Assembly: GCA_030512335.1 (NCBI GenBank)
Contig: JAULSU010000003.1
Coordinates: 4,836,001 to 4,900,000 of the forward strand
Reading direction: 5' to 3'
Origin: Immersiella caudata
Taxonomy: Eukaryota; Ascomycota; Sordariomycetes; Sordariales; Lasiosphaeriaceae
DNA: 64,000 nt
Shown here: positions 10,130-19,935 of the stretch, in pieces
Layout: the number at the start of each line of letters is the position of its first letter
Numbering within the stretch: position 1 is the stretch's first letter
The notes under the pieces: model-generated
Databases searched by the model: none
The model's input: the letters and a program-made list of their open reading frames with translations, nothing else
What the model was told of the DNA's origin: nothing
Made by a program: the position numbers and the translations under genes

Positions 10130-11290
10130 AAGTCCCATAGCCTGCAAGAAATAGATCAACTGCACCTGTTGCCGCTCCCTCTGTTCCTCAGTCATCGCTT
10201 CCTCCTTGGGGAGCTCTTCTGCCGTGGGAGCTAGTGCCGCTTGCGGTTGAGCAGGGGGGCTCGCGCGTACGTATGGTTCGGAATACTCAAGGACGTTATA
10301 CAGCCTGCGATCGCATGTCAGAATGGAAAGTAGGCTAGAAGCGGAAGGGGGGAAGGGGAGAGATGGGAAGGACATTCTGCGCCCGTGGAGGGAAGGTCGT
10401 CATCACCGCATCGGTCGATCCGTTGATGAAGTCTTTTCGAGTCTCGCTCTAGCGAGCATTCAAACTGCCGTCCTTCGCCCGCTCGAACTTGCAACACTTG
10501 GCTCCGCAGCCGATGCAAAGTCTCGAAGTGACGGGCGAGAAACGCCTGTGAAGCGGCTGAGACCAAGGTAGAGGAGGAAGGTTTGCAGCGTTGTGAGATC
10601 CGGAGTGGTGAGCAGCTGGGCGGGAGCCAAAGCATGCTCCACAGCCCCTGTCTACGTTGCTATGGCTGACGCTTTGGATATGTTGGGAAAAGCTGAGGCT
10701 AGTCGCTGTCGGACATGCTGCACAGCGATGCTAGGTAGATGGAAAAGGCGACGGCCGTTCTGCTGTTGCTCAGAGCCGAAGGGTCTCGCATGGCCTTCCT
10801 GGGAAGCATTTCAACGCTGGGCCCATGCAGGATATTCATCGGGGGGTCGATGTTCCTGAAGAAGACAGCCTGGTGGACTTCAACCTGCGTTGGCCGAGGG
10901 TGAAACCACGGCGCGTCGAAGGGAAACATGTCGTTGATTGGGAACTGGGAAGGGGGGAGCCCCTAGCTTTCCGTGAGCATGCTCTAGAGGCACTCCCTCA
11001 AAACGGGTTGCTGCCCCTAAATCGCCCCGCTTTCGTCATCTCGACCACGATGTTCCGAATCACATCTTCGATAACCCGCCGGCTCGAGACGTCGTCCGCC
11101 GATTTGACTTTCCGTCCCAAGGCTTTGATTTCCTTTTTATCAGGGCGGCGGTAGGTTCTCTTCGATGGGGGATAGGAGTAATCGAGCTTCCGAGAAGTGC
11201 AATTCCCAAACGGCGTTTCCCTGTCGCATTTGACCTTTCGCGTCCGACAACCGGTGCATGCTTTCGGTTTCTGAATATCGGTGACCGCTG
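10130..11290 (-). pseudogene. Zn2Cys6 transcription factor relic
   Basis: On the minus strand, about 11280-11000 reads KACTGCRTRKVKCDRE, then a shortened Cys loop, RKLDYSYPPSKRTYRRPD, and a linker ending in GSNPF-stop. The family would have LDC here; the Tyr is a G-to-A change. Another frame (10965-10700) gives the start of the fungal-specific domain: FHPRPTQVEVHQAVF, NIDPPMNILHGPSVE, DPSALS and AFSIYLASLCSMSD. A further frame (10642-10480) gives HALAPAQLLTTPDLTTLQTF, and the end reads YNVLEYSEPYVRASPP with a stop near 10130. The order matches fungal binuclear-cluster regulators. Frame changes, stops and lost Cys ligands make it a relic. Confidence 0.75.
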
Positions 11291-11859
11291 ACGGAGGAGT
11301 TCCACAGGCTGGAGGGCATACATTTTGGCCTTGTGGATGCTCATGGTTCCCCCAGGCTGAGGTGGACAGAAAAGGGGTAAAAAACGTGGAGCGGCGGTTT
11401 GTCGTTCAACACAGCTCGTCGGCTGCCTCCCAGCTTCAAGACGGACGGTTATCCCACCGATGCGGCGCATCCTCCATAAGCAGGACGCATTCTTGGTTGT
11501 TGGTTGAAAGTTCCTGAAAGTTCCCGGGATCACTGGCGCGCCAAGACGCACAGCCCCTTTTCCCGGAACTCTCGCAGATCTCGTAATTCTTGGTGGTTTG
11601 CGATTTCCTGGCACTTGGTTGGTCAACTCCACAATGCGAATAGCATCGAGCAAATGATGTCGAAGATAGCCTATCTGCTCGGGCTGTTGCTGTAAGGGGC
11701 AACTTGACCGGAATGATCCTTCCCGGCTCCGGATCATGGCCATGACGTGGAGCCAGACCATCCCCCTTGAAGCCAAAATGAATGGCACAGTCGCTGATAG
11801 CTCCGGGCCCGGCATGGAACCAAATACCGCACCGCGAGAAGGAAACGACATCGGCCAGC
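11291..11859. other. Intergenic
   Basis: A long minus-strand open frame crosses this stretch but has no family motif, so I treat it as chance. Its left part may include the lost first exon of the Zn2Cys6 relic. Confidence 0.35.
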
Positions 11860-11866
11860 TATAAAG
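11860..11866 (+). promoter_or_regulatory. TATA box of the cytochrome b561-like gene
   Basis: TATAAAG about 115 bases upstream of the ATG at 11980, a usual spacing in filamentous fungi. Confidence 0.5.
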
Positions 11867-11979
11867 CATCCGGCCCAAGAACAATGACGCCCCCTTTTCG
11901 GTATTATCATCCCATCTCCGAAACACCCACAGCAGACTCGAGCACAGGAATCCAACATCTCTTCAACCCGCCACTTACC

Positions 11980-12611
11980 ATGTCCTCCAAAATCATCTTC
12001 CAAGATCTCCCCAAAGTTCCCTCCCTTGCAACCGCCCACGGGGCATCAATGGGCCTCGCCTTCGTCGTATTCTTCCCTCTCGGCGCCCTCCTCGTCCGCT
12101 TGATCAAGTCCAAACACTCTGTCGGAATCCATGCGACCTGTCAACTCATCGGGATGAGCCTCACCATTGCCGGCCTGGCCACGGGGATTCGACTGGCTAG
12201 GATCATTGGCCCGGTGCGCCTGTCTTCTTTTCTTCCCCGTCGAATTTGACTGCTAGCTGACCTCTTGGGCAGCTCCATAACGACCCCCATACCATCCTCG
12301 GCACCTTTATCGTCGCTGCCCTCCTTCTGCAGCCCATCATTGGGTACATCCACCATAGGAAGTATATCCGCACACAGCAGCGTTCGGCCTGGTCGACGAT
12401 TCACGTGTGGTATGGCCGAGCTTTGCTCCTCTTGGGCATCATAAATGGGGGTTTGGGGTTGCAGTTGGCCAAAGAGAGTCCTGCTTATAGCGAACCGGGG
12501 ATGATTGTGTACTCGATTCTCGCTGGCTTGGCAGGGGTTTCGTTGCTGGGCTTGATGGGGTATGTGTACTTGAGGAAGGTGAAGAGTCACGGTGCGAAGG
12601 TCAATGCTTGA
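11980..12611 (+). CDS. Cytochrome b561/ferric reductase transmembrane-like protein
   Basis: Exons 11980-12213 and 12273-12611 encode 190 residues; the 59-bp intron (gtgcgc...gggcag) restores the frame as ARIIGP-LHNDPHTILG. Four or five hydrophobic helices carry the b561 histidines: ATAHGASMG, VGIHATCQ, LHNDPHT and IHVWYGRALLLLG, followed by NGGLGLQLA. These would bind two haems and move electrons across a membrane, probably with ascorbate-type donors (family knowledge). Fungal relatives usually carry a signal peptide and a DOMON domain in front; here the protein begins only about 20 residues before the first helix, so it is a DOMON-less form or has lost its front part. A TATA box lies at 11860. 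Confidence 0.82.
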
Positions 12612-12836
12612 GTGACTGGTGCGGTTACAATGATGACTGAAGCTGGAGCCCTGCGGTGTCTTTAAGTGTCAGTAGAACAGATCATTTGGTTGGGTACCTA
12701 CGTTGCGAACACACCGTTAGGATGAGGTACAAAGGCTCCGGCCACATGGGGGACGCTATCCCCCCCCCCGTGCGACAACACGTTACTCAGAACAAAAAAG
12801 ACCATCAGCTGTACTTTGACGGCTATGTTTTACATC
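12612..12836. other. Spacer before the left minisatellite
   Basis: No gene. It ends in a segment (about 12787-12836: aacaaaaaag, catcagctg, tttacatctc) that is shared with 13491-13560 next to the other array. Confidence 0.35.
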
Positions 12837-12936
12837 TCAAGATGCCTCACATCTATCTCGATAGGTAGGTATTGTTTATGTTTAAAAAGGCCTGATCACT
12901 ATTCAAAAATGCTTCTTCCCAGTCTCAATGTGCCGC
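12837..12936 (+). repeat. Degenerate 21-bp tandem array, left copy
   Basis: About five units of roughly 21 bp that begin TCAA or TTTAA and contain AAGGCCT- or ATGCCT-like cores, for example units starting at 12837, 12880 and 12902. It is the diverged counterpart of the array at 13560-13675, and its translation carries comparable HLK-type heptads. The units differ mainly by C/T and G/A changes. Confidence 0.55.
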
Positions 12937-13010
12937 TCGGCGCACTGTTTGGGGAGGGGAGGGCTCCTTCGTCTGACCAGAGCCTTTGTGCCCAACACGT
13001 GTCCCCCAAA

Positions 13011-13355
13011 TCATACACAAGGCATGACCCCACTGGCATCAACCTTTCCACACCCGCCAAACTTTGTAATAGCCTCGTTGACAATATCAATCACGTCCTG
13101 GCCACCAACCCCAAATTTAACAGCGCTACCAACCTTACCAGTGGACTCAATGCCAAACTGACACGACCCAAAAGATAATATCTCACGCTGACCGGTTATT
13201 CTGCGGGTCCACTCGGCGTGGCCGTCACCCTCGATGCTTCGGATTATTTTCTGGCAGTCAGAAACGGAAGGCGAGGCATCACTGGCTTTTCCATCGAGGA
13301 AGCAGTCTCCACAGCGGTTTCGGCCCAGGGGAATATCGCAAGGAAAATTTGGCGA
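13011..13355 (-). pseudogene. Hce2-domain effector-like protein, broken
   Basis: Minus-strand translation has the Hce2 (homologue of Ecp2) layout: an early CDIP, then CGDCFLDGKASDASPSVSDC, IIRSIEGDGHAEW, a middle GSCQFGIES, VGGQDVIDIVNEAITKF and KVDASGVMPC, ending at a stop one residue later, where relatives continue to a further Trp-containing tail. Ecp2/Hce2 proteins are secreted, cysteine-linked and often effector or necrosis-inducing candidates. No start codon or signal peptide connects in this frame, and the C-terminus is cut, so this is a relic or a missing-exon fragment. It sits exactly between two related tandem arrays. Confidence 0.65.
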
Positions 13356-13559
13356 GGCTCGCTTTCCGGTTGTGTTCCAGGATTAAAAGGCACGATCCTG
13401 TAAGGTGTCAACAATCGTGTATTCAGGCCGCAATGGGACCCAATGAGGTGAAAGGCGAAGGGATAGTAGAAATGCAAAAACAAGTTGCCCAGAATAACAA
13501 AAAGCCTCCTGCTAACAGGAGCCGGCATCAGCTGCCTTACAGGCGGCATTGTTTACATC
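13356..13559. other. Spacer before the right minisatellite
   Basis: No gene supported. Positions 13491-13559 are the unit-external part of the duplicated repeat also found at about 12787-12836. Confidence 0.35.
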
Positions 13560-13675
13560 TCAAAGTGTCTCTTAACTATGTTGAAAGGTGTTATATGCAC
13601 TCAAAAAGGCTTGATCAACATGTAAAAAGGCCTGGTAAACATTTAAGAATGCCTCTTGCCATTGTCAAAAGGCTC
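13560..13675 (+). repeat. Degenerate 21-bp tandem array, right copy
   Basis: Units of 20-22 bp start near 13560, 13581, 13601, 13623, 13643 and 13664, with a consensus like TCAAAAAGGCCT followed by nine less conserved bases. One frame stays open across the array and gives seven-residue repeats such as LDQHVKR, PGKHLRM and PLAIVKR. It may be a decayed minisatellite or the remnant of a repetitive coding exon. Confidence 0.65.
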
Positions 13676-13826
13676 GGCTCGGGTCAGGGGAAGGCCCGAG
13701 TCTGGGATCTGGGAGCGACTCGGGAGGAAAAGACACGGGTGTGAAGGGCAAATGAATCACCAGAAGGTTTCTGACAATTTGTACCAAATCTGCTGGTGTA
13801 CATGAATACGCGCCCGGGAAACTCAA

Positions 13827-14667
13827 TCAGAGGAGAAGGAAACCGGCGGCCCCCACGACAACCCCGAGGCCAGCAGCAAGCACAACAGCCAGCGGCCGAG
13901 CCGCATCGTTGGGCTTTGGACAATCCGCGGGTGGTTTCAACCCTCTGCATAGCAAGTCTCTGACCACGGCGGATATGCTTGCGGTTGCAGCGCTGTCCAT
14001 TTTGACGCGGTATGGTTCGGCCGTCGGGGTCGGAGATGACGTGTCCAGAACCGCGCAAGTCCCAGCTAGGTATTTATCGGGAAATGCGGGCCCTTCGTCG
14101 GCCGGATAGTCGCGAGATTGGTCCGTCACGATGCTGTCAACTCTGGGCTGCGGTGCGGCTTGGGTGGAGCAGGCCGTCTCGTCAGACGTCGCGGCGACAA
14201 GGTCGAGTTCCGGCGCCCCTTTCTTGATGGTGAAGAAATGGTTGAAGTTGGTAGAATTCACCATGGGTTGGGCAGGACCGCTGCTTGAGTTGCAGCTCAC
14301 CCAGGTAGGGGTTGCGAATAGGTTATAGCATCCCTCGACTTCCAGCCTTAAAATGTTGGTAAACATGGTATGGCTCGCTGGAGATGTTGGCGTTCCCAAG
14401 TTTGTGCGGGGTGTGGGCGAACGAAGAATCGAAGGCGGTGCCATTGCGGATGAATAAGTTTATACCGATGCTGAGTTGCTTGGCCAGCGCTGCGTTTTTT
14501 ACTGCGAACATGATGGGGAAGAGCTTCATCGGCGCATATGTCTCGTTGCGCGGAAAGATCAGGTCGATTTCCAGGATGCCGGGAGCGGCGACGGCGACAA
14601 CCAAGTAGCTCAATAAGCGCACAGCTTTTAATAACCGGCCACCAAATGAGACGAGATGCGTCTTCAT
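13827..14667 (-). pseudogene. DUF7136-type secreted/GPI-like protein with a frameshift
   Basis: The ATG at 14667 opens a protein with an N-terminal hydrophobic segment (LLKAVRLLSYLVVAVAAPG) and ILEIDLIFPRNETYAP, the hallmark start of the DUF7136 family, reading to EPYHVYQHF. There the frame runs into a stop, and the neighbouring frame carries on with EGCYNLFATPTWVSC, FFTIKKGAPELDLVAAT and a long Ser/Thr/Pro region to a C-terminal hydrophobic tail (LAVVLAAGLGVVVGAAGFLLL) of the kind that signals GPI attachment. The junction is at about 14340-14365 and is too tight for an intron, so it is a one- or two-base frameshift, real or a sequencing error. Everything else looks intact, so the decay would be recent. 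Confidence 0.7.
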
Positions 14668-15404
14668 GTTTCTCTCGCTACTGGCTGCAGGCGCTGTTGT
14701 GATGGTCACATCGGCCGAAGACGCGTGATGGTTTCAGAAACGAAAAACTTGAAGTCGAAATAAAATAGGAATGAAAGCAGAAAGCGTGCATGAGCCAGGG
14801 GATGTCACGCAACGGGTAAATTACCCCTCCAACAAGTGACCACAAGGGCTGGATATTTTCTCTCCCCAAGCCCCTGTTTTTATGCTTGTGTTTGGGGTCA
14901 GTCTTTGTGACCTGCAGATGGGCGCTTCCGCAGCGTTTGCGGTTGGAATTACTGGCCAACACAGTGGCCACCAACCCAAAACTAACACGGTCTTGCAAGC
15001 TGCTTCTCTCTCACACCCCCCAGCTTCGGCAAGTCCGCTTGCCATTGCCCAATTTGCTCACATGGAATCATCTTGGTGCCAGTTGCCGACCACCCGTGCA
15101 GAAGGCGGCGCGTAAGTTGTTGTTGGGCTCGGCCAGACTCTCGGGCAAAGCCCAGCGGGCCAATAGCCATTTCTGTCGGGTCGAGTCCCCCCCATATGTT
15201 CAACCCCAACTGCATTGACGTGAACGTTGTCAAAAGAGCATAACTGGTAATCACTCCTCTTTGGAGAGGCGGAAAAGGCGATGGAAATGATGCCTATCGT
15301 AGTTGGGCTGCTTCGAAGCCGTTGCTGCTGTCGGCGAGGGCAAGAGTGAACCTCGAGCAAACTACCCGTGAATCCGCTCGAGTCCCACAGCCATAGTTTC
15401 CTTT
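14668..15404. other. Intergenic
   Basis: No gene supported; short open frames on both strands lack motifs. Confidence 0.35.
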
Positions 15405-17039
15405 TCAGCTCCTTTCCAGTCCCCTCAGGGGATTCTCTTGAAGCTCACCCAACACATATCTCCACACAGCCTCGCAAAGCGGTTCTTCCGGTTCGTCCTC
15501 ATCCTCCTCGCCCTCCTCGTCCTCCTCACCTTCCCCCTCGCCCTCCACCCCCCTCTCACCGCCACCAAATTCCCCACCACAAAGCGTCGTGAGGTAAACA
15601 TCACAATCCTCACGAGACGACATGCCCTTCTCCCTCAGCACATCAAATGCTTCCGCCCAAGCCCCTCCGTTTGTCACGCCCACATCATACATCCTCACAC
15701 TCTTCAATCTATTTCCGCACCCCTTGAAGAACGCCACTAGTTCCGCTTCTGTGAACGTGATTTCACTGAGCGCTAAATCCCTTAGCTTCTCACCCCTGAC
15801 ATGTGCCAGCGCGGCCCCAAGCGAGGGATAGCGGCTGGGCCACGAAGCGCCTCGATGGGACAAGTATCCGTCATTAAGCTTAAGGCCATAGAAGTCAAGG
15901 TAGAGTTCCTCGAGGGTGGGTTCGTCGCTGGAAAGAACCCAGGAGAGGTACGCTGCCAGATGAGAAAGTTCGGGATTATGATGATGGCGGATTTCGCAGT
16001 GTGAGCCGGTGCGGATGTGGAATTCTTTGATCGGAAGGGAGAGAGACTCCACTGGAGGCTGGAGGAGGGCGAGATTAGGAGTGGAGATGGGAATGCGCTG
16101 GACATAGAGGGCAAGGGGCCGGGTGTGGCTGGATTGGAGGGCCAGGGGGAGTTGCCAGAGGAGGGTGACGGGGAGGATGGATGGCGAGGGCTTGAGCTCT
16201 TCGAGGAGATTCCAAGTGTGCGGAGCGATGAGAAGGTCGCGAAGCTTGGTTGGGGAGTTGGCGAGAATGGTGAGATTGGATCGGTCGGTAAAGTCCTCAG
16301 GAGAGATGTCGGCTTCGTCGAGGAAGGAGAGGGCGCGAAGACAGCGGAGGCGGGACATGCAGGTGGCGAGCGTAGATACGAAGGTGCCGCTGGTGAGAAG
16401 TCGGTGTTGGGCGTCATGTTTTTGGCGGTATTCGGTGAAGCATTGGGAGATGAGCTTGATGTAAGGGTCGTCGTGACCCGGCTCCAGGGCTTTGGCCCCA
16501 CTCTCCGATTCGGACCATTTCGACCACGCGCTTGACATAGCATAGTACGTGTACATGGCCTTTTTAATGTCATCTTCATCCCCTTCGAGCTCGTCATCGG
16601 GCATTTGGTCGACAAATTCCGTGTACCAGTCGCAGGCTCTTTCCAGCTTGTCCAACACCCGCGCGTGTACAGTGCTGTACCGACTTGGATCCTCGGCAAT
16701 CTCCTTTGGTCGGTATGCGACAGATACCTGCATGGTCTTTACGCCGGCGGCGATTAGCGGGTTCCTGGTGAGCTGGTCGACGCGATCGAGCGAATCCGGC
16801 TCGATTCTCACACGAAGTATCGGAGATAACATTGGCGATGCAGTTCCAGAGAACAATCGGCAGGTCAAGCGCAGGGCTTGGAGCGCCCTGAACTCATCGC
16901 TGTCAGTGTTGGGCGGGTCGAAAAAGCCAGCTTCATCATCGTAATAATCTTCGTCGGTGAGATGATCAAAGATTTCCCTCAGAATTTCTTCTGGAAGGTC
17001 TACTATCCTCAGGCGACGGAACCCGTCTTGCGAGTGCAT
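15405..17039 (-). CDS. F-box domain protein
   Basis: A single exon of 544 residues. An F-box lies at residues 9-30 (LRIVDLPEEILREIFDHLTDED) and continues to LRLTCRLFSG near 58-67, the usual two-part F-box with an acidic insert. The rest is a leucine-rich, irregular alpha region (LRCLRALSFL, LRDLLI, LEELYLDFYG, LRDLALSEITF) like the LRR-type substrate domains of fungal F-box proteins, with a very acidic tail (EGEGEEDEEGEEDEDEPEEP). F-box proteins join Skp1 in SCF ubiquitin ligases; the substrate is unknown. The start is the first ATG. It is divergent from the HET gene at 17614. Confidence 0.85.
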   Translation of the reverse strand: MHSQDGFRRLRIVDLPEEILREIFDHLTDEDYYDDEAGFFDPPNTDSDEFRALQALRLTCRLFSGTASPMLSPILRVRIEPDSLDRVDQLTRNPLIAAGVKTMQVSVAYRPKEIAEDPSRYSTVHARVLDKLERACDWYTEFVDQMPDDELEGDEDDIKKAMYTYYAMSSAWSKWSESESGAKALEPGHDDPYIKLISQCFTEYRQKHDAQHRLLTSGTFVSTLATCMSRLRCLRALSFLDEADISPEDFTDRSNLTILANSPTKLRDLLIAPHTWNLLEELKPSPSILPVTLLWQLPLALQSSHTRPLALYVQRIPISTPNLALLQPPVESLSLPIKEFHIRTGSHCEIRHHHNPELSHLAAYLSWVLSSDEPTLEELYLDFYGLKLNDGYLSHRGASWPSRYPSLGAALAHVRGEKLRDLALSEITFTEAELVAFFKGCGNRLKSVRMYDVGVTNGGAWAEAFDVLREKGMSSREDCDVYLTTLCGGEFGGGERGVEGEGEGEEDEEGEEDEDEPEEPLCEAVWRYVLGELQENPLRGLERS

Positions 17040-17613
17040 CTTGACGATGGATTGGAGCTGCTCGTTGCGGTGGAGGGATGATCGCGGGAGGGATTGCGGT
17101 CAATGTTGAGAAGATATGGCGGGCGATCGCGATCCATATATCGGCCTCGACTTCGTATTCAGGTACTCTGCTTCACTCAATGAGGGCAAGAGAAGAAAAA
17201 ACGACCACGCCTGCGCCCCATCCTTCGTGCAACCGGAGAGGTGACTCAAGCGGTGTGGATTCGCTTAATGCACGGGTTGCTTCGCTCCTGGGAAGAAGAG
17301 CGGCATGCCAAGAGTGCGATCCTTATCGATAAGCTTTGGCGCTTGATACGAGCTTGGGAAGGCTCTGGGGGATCAACCTGGAAGTCAACGATCCTGCACC
17401 GCATCACCAAATCCGACGGTAAACACGGAGGCCAACGACCCGCGTAGCGTAATATCAGGGCCCCCATAAATAAGCCCTATTATAACACGAACTTACCCAA
17501 CGGGTCCAACAAGCCGACACGAAATCTGCACAGTGCCAAGACCATCAGCTCTAGATCAACCCCATGACCCCACTTCGTCGTCCCTCCCCTTGCTCCCACC
17601 ACGGCCCATCAAC
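17040..17613. other. Shared upstream region of the F-box and HET genes
   Basis: A divergent promoter region. An AT-rich tattataac lies at about 17478-17486, about 130 bases before the HET ATG. No coding signal. Confidence 0.4.
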
Positions 17614-19830
17614 ATGAACGGCGACACCATCTACGGGCCTCCGGTTTCCTCTCTCAACCAGATCCGTCTCCTCACCATCCTCTCCGAATCGCGCACCAAC
17701 GAAGCGAAAATCACGCATTGCAGCCTGGCCACATTCTCCCTCACCGACTTTTCCCCGGCTTATCGCGACTTCCTCGCCAACCGCTCAACTGATGCCACCG
17801 CTACTGCACCGGAAACTCGCCGCGTCCAGCAGCAAGAATGGATCAGCCGCCGTTCCTTGGTTCCGCAGCTATCGCCCATCACCGATCCTCTGCACGCCAG
17901 AGAACCGTCAATGCGCATGCATCGCTTCGCCTGGGGCGACTTTTCGGCTCTTTCGTATGTCTGGGGCGAGTCAACGCCTACCCTCCCAAGTCCGTTAGAC
18001 ATCAATGCAGAGTCCGAGACTGAGACGGATGAAGAACACCCATTCATCGTTCTCAACGGTCGCCTCCGCTCTGTCACACCCAACCTCGCTGCTGCCTTGG
18101 CTCGGTTCGCCGAAGCTGGAGAATTCGACGACTCGGGCTGTCTCGACGGACGGCATAAGCTATGGGTTGACGCGCTGTGCATCAACCAAGATGATCCGGT
18201 GGAACGGGCTGCAGAGGTACGCAGGATGCGAGATATCTATGGGTTGGCTTGGTCAGTCGTGGCGTGGTTGGGGGAGCCGAGCTTCGGGAGTGCGAGAGCA
18301 ATGCAGCTGCTGAGAACGCTGGGTGGGTTGGCACGGAGTGGACGTGACGGAACGGCAGTGGAGGCTGCGCTTAGAGCTGACGCGAGCTTTTTAGGTTGCG
18401 GGGGAGCGTGGCTTGCGCTGCATGAGCTCATGAATAGGCCGTACTGGTCGCGGCTCTGGATCGTGCAGGAGATGATCATGGGTGCGTCGGCGACATGGCT
18501 GCGGTGCGGTGACGAGTGGGTCGATTGGCGTACATTCTGCGATGGGGTTGCTTTCCTGGAGGAACACCTCTGGTTGGTGAAGGACGATCTGTTCTTTGCG
18601 GAGAAGAGGGCTATGGGTGACGGGTCAGCCCGCGCTTGGCAGGTCCGCGGCCTGCATCTTGTCTATCTGGACTTGTCGATGCTCGGGAGGCGTGAGGAGG
18701 AGGGTGGAGAATACCCATCGTTTGGGCGGCTTCTCGACATTGCGAATTCGGCGGATTGCAAAGATTCAACAGACAAAGCCTACGCCCTGGTCGGACTAAT
18801 GCCTCCGCAAGTGGCGAAGAAGCTGGAGCCCGATTACACAATCCCCGTGAGCGATGCGTACGCTGTCGTGGCGCGAACGTTTATCGAAGTCTACGATAAC
18901 CTGGAGCCGCTTCGCGAGGGAAACCCATGGGGGCCAGCAGCTACTCCAACCTGGGCTGCTGACTGGTCATGGAGAGGGAGGTTGCGATGGGCACGCCCTG
19001 AGGGACCACTGTGGGGTCCTCCTCAGTTTTTTCCCCGACGCGGGCCCAAGGATGCAGCAAACGATGACCCTTTCCGGGCCAGTGGAGACGTGAGACACGA
19101 CACCGTCTTCTCGCCAGATGGGCTGCTCCTGACCTGTAGCGGGTTCATCTTGGATCGCATTACGGGCCTTTCCGCTCGGGGAATGCGCTATTTTGCCTGG
19201 GATCAGAACTCTGTGGTTCCGGACGTGAGGTGGGAGAGCGCATACGGGGATGCCCTCAAAACAAGAGAAGCGCTCTGTCGCACGTTGCTGATGGATCGGG
19301 CCTCGACGGGCAGGGCAGAATCTCGCCACGGATGCATCTTTCACCTTCCAATCACATGGCGAAAAGCTGACCGTGAGTTCGGAAGGCGCGGGTGGCAATG
19401 GCTCGCCGGGCAGCAAGGATATTACTTTCGATGGGAGGGGTTCTGGGCGGCCAATAAAAACATGAGGTTTGGGGACTATCAGCTGAAAGAGTTCCTGAAA
19501 GACGACATGCCAACTGGGGCCAATGAGTTTGACTTTAGTGAGGCATACTCAGTCTTTGATCGGACCACCCAGAAGCGAAGACTCATGTTCACTAGGGGAG
19601 GGTACATGGGTTGGGCCCCTGACAACATTTGCGGAGCGCATGACGAACAAACGAGAGTCGGCGACCTTATCGCCATAGTCTTCGGGTGCAGCACTCCTCT
19701 GGTCATTCGCCAGCACGGGTCTCATTTCCAGGTCCTTGGGGAGGCCTACGTTCAGGGATGGATGGATGGACAAGCGATAGCTTTGATGAGGGCTGAAAAC
19801 ATCAACCCGCAGAAGTTCACCTTCTGCTGA
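17614..19830 (+). CDS. HET-domain protein (heterokaryon incompatibility type)
   Basis: A single exon of 738 residues. HET motifs are in order: FSALSYVWGES at about 109-119, LWVDALCINQDD at 182-193, VVAWLGEPS, YWSRLWIVQEM near 285-295, then the middle DKAYALVGLMP and the C-terminal MGWAPDNICGAHDEQTRVGDLI and VLGEAYVQGWMDGQAI blocks. HET domains are TIR-like and trigger cell death when incompatible hyphae fuse; most family members have no tested partner. The start is the ATG before NGDTIYGPPV; the upstream frame begins with GTG. There is no NLR or repeat domain attached. The frame is uninterrupted, so the gene is probably functional. Confidence 0.92.
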   Translation: MNGDTIYGPPVSSLNQIRLLTILSESRTNEAKITHCSLATFSLTDFSPAYRDFLANRSTDATATAPETRRVQQQEWISRRSLVPQLSPITDPLHAREPSMRMHRFAWGDFSALSYVWGESTPTLPSPLDINAESETETDEEHPFIVLNGRLRSVTPNLAAALARFAEAGEFDDSGCLDGRHKLWVDALCINQDDPVERAAEVRRMRDIYGLAWSVVAWLGEPSFGSARAMQLLRTLGGLARSGRDGTAVEAALRADASFLGCGGAWLALHELMNRPYWSRLWIVQEMIMGASATWLRCGDEWVDWRTFCDGVAFLEEHLWLVKDDLFFAEKRAMGDGSARAWQVRGLHLVYLDLSMLGRREEEGGEYPSFGRLLDIANSADCKDSTDKAYALVGLMPPQVAKKLEPDYTIPVSDAYAVVARTFIEVYDNLEPLREGNPWGPAATPTWAADWSWRGRLRWARPEGPLWGPPQFFPRRGPKDAANDDPFRASGDVRHDTVFSPDGLLLTCSGFILDRITGLSARGMRYFAWDQNSVVPDVRWESAYGDALKTREALCRTLLMDRASTGRAESRHGCIFHLPITWRKADREFGRRGWQWLAGQQGYYFRWEGFWAANKNMRFGDYQLKEFLKDDMPTGANEFDFSEAYSVFDRTTQKRRLMFTRGGYMGWAPDNICGAHDEQTRVGDLIAIVFGCSTPLVIRQHGSHFQVLGEAYVQGWMDGQAIALMRAENINPQKFTFC

Positions 19831-19935
19831 AGTTCGTCGAAATCCCTGCAATTCACGGGAGAGATAGTCTGCTCACAGTACCTAAGCAAGTACTGGAACA
19901 GCCACCCCTGAATCAAGCTCATGCCACCAGTCAAA

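Noticed and set aside
11291..11926. Minus-strand frame of up to 288 codons
   Set aside because: No family motif; its right end overlaps the b561 gene and its left end the Zn2Cys6 relic in the wrong frame.
15782..16699. Long minus-strand frame inside the F-box gene
   Set aside because: Shifted frame of the same strand, rich in Pro/Ser with no motif; the F-box frame explains the region.
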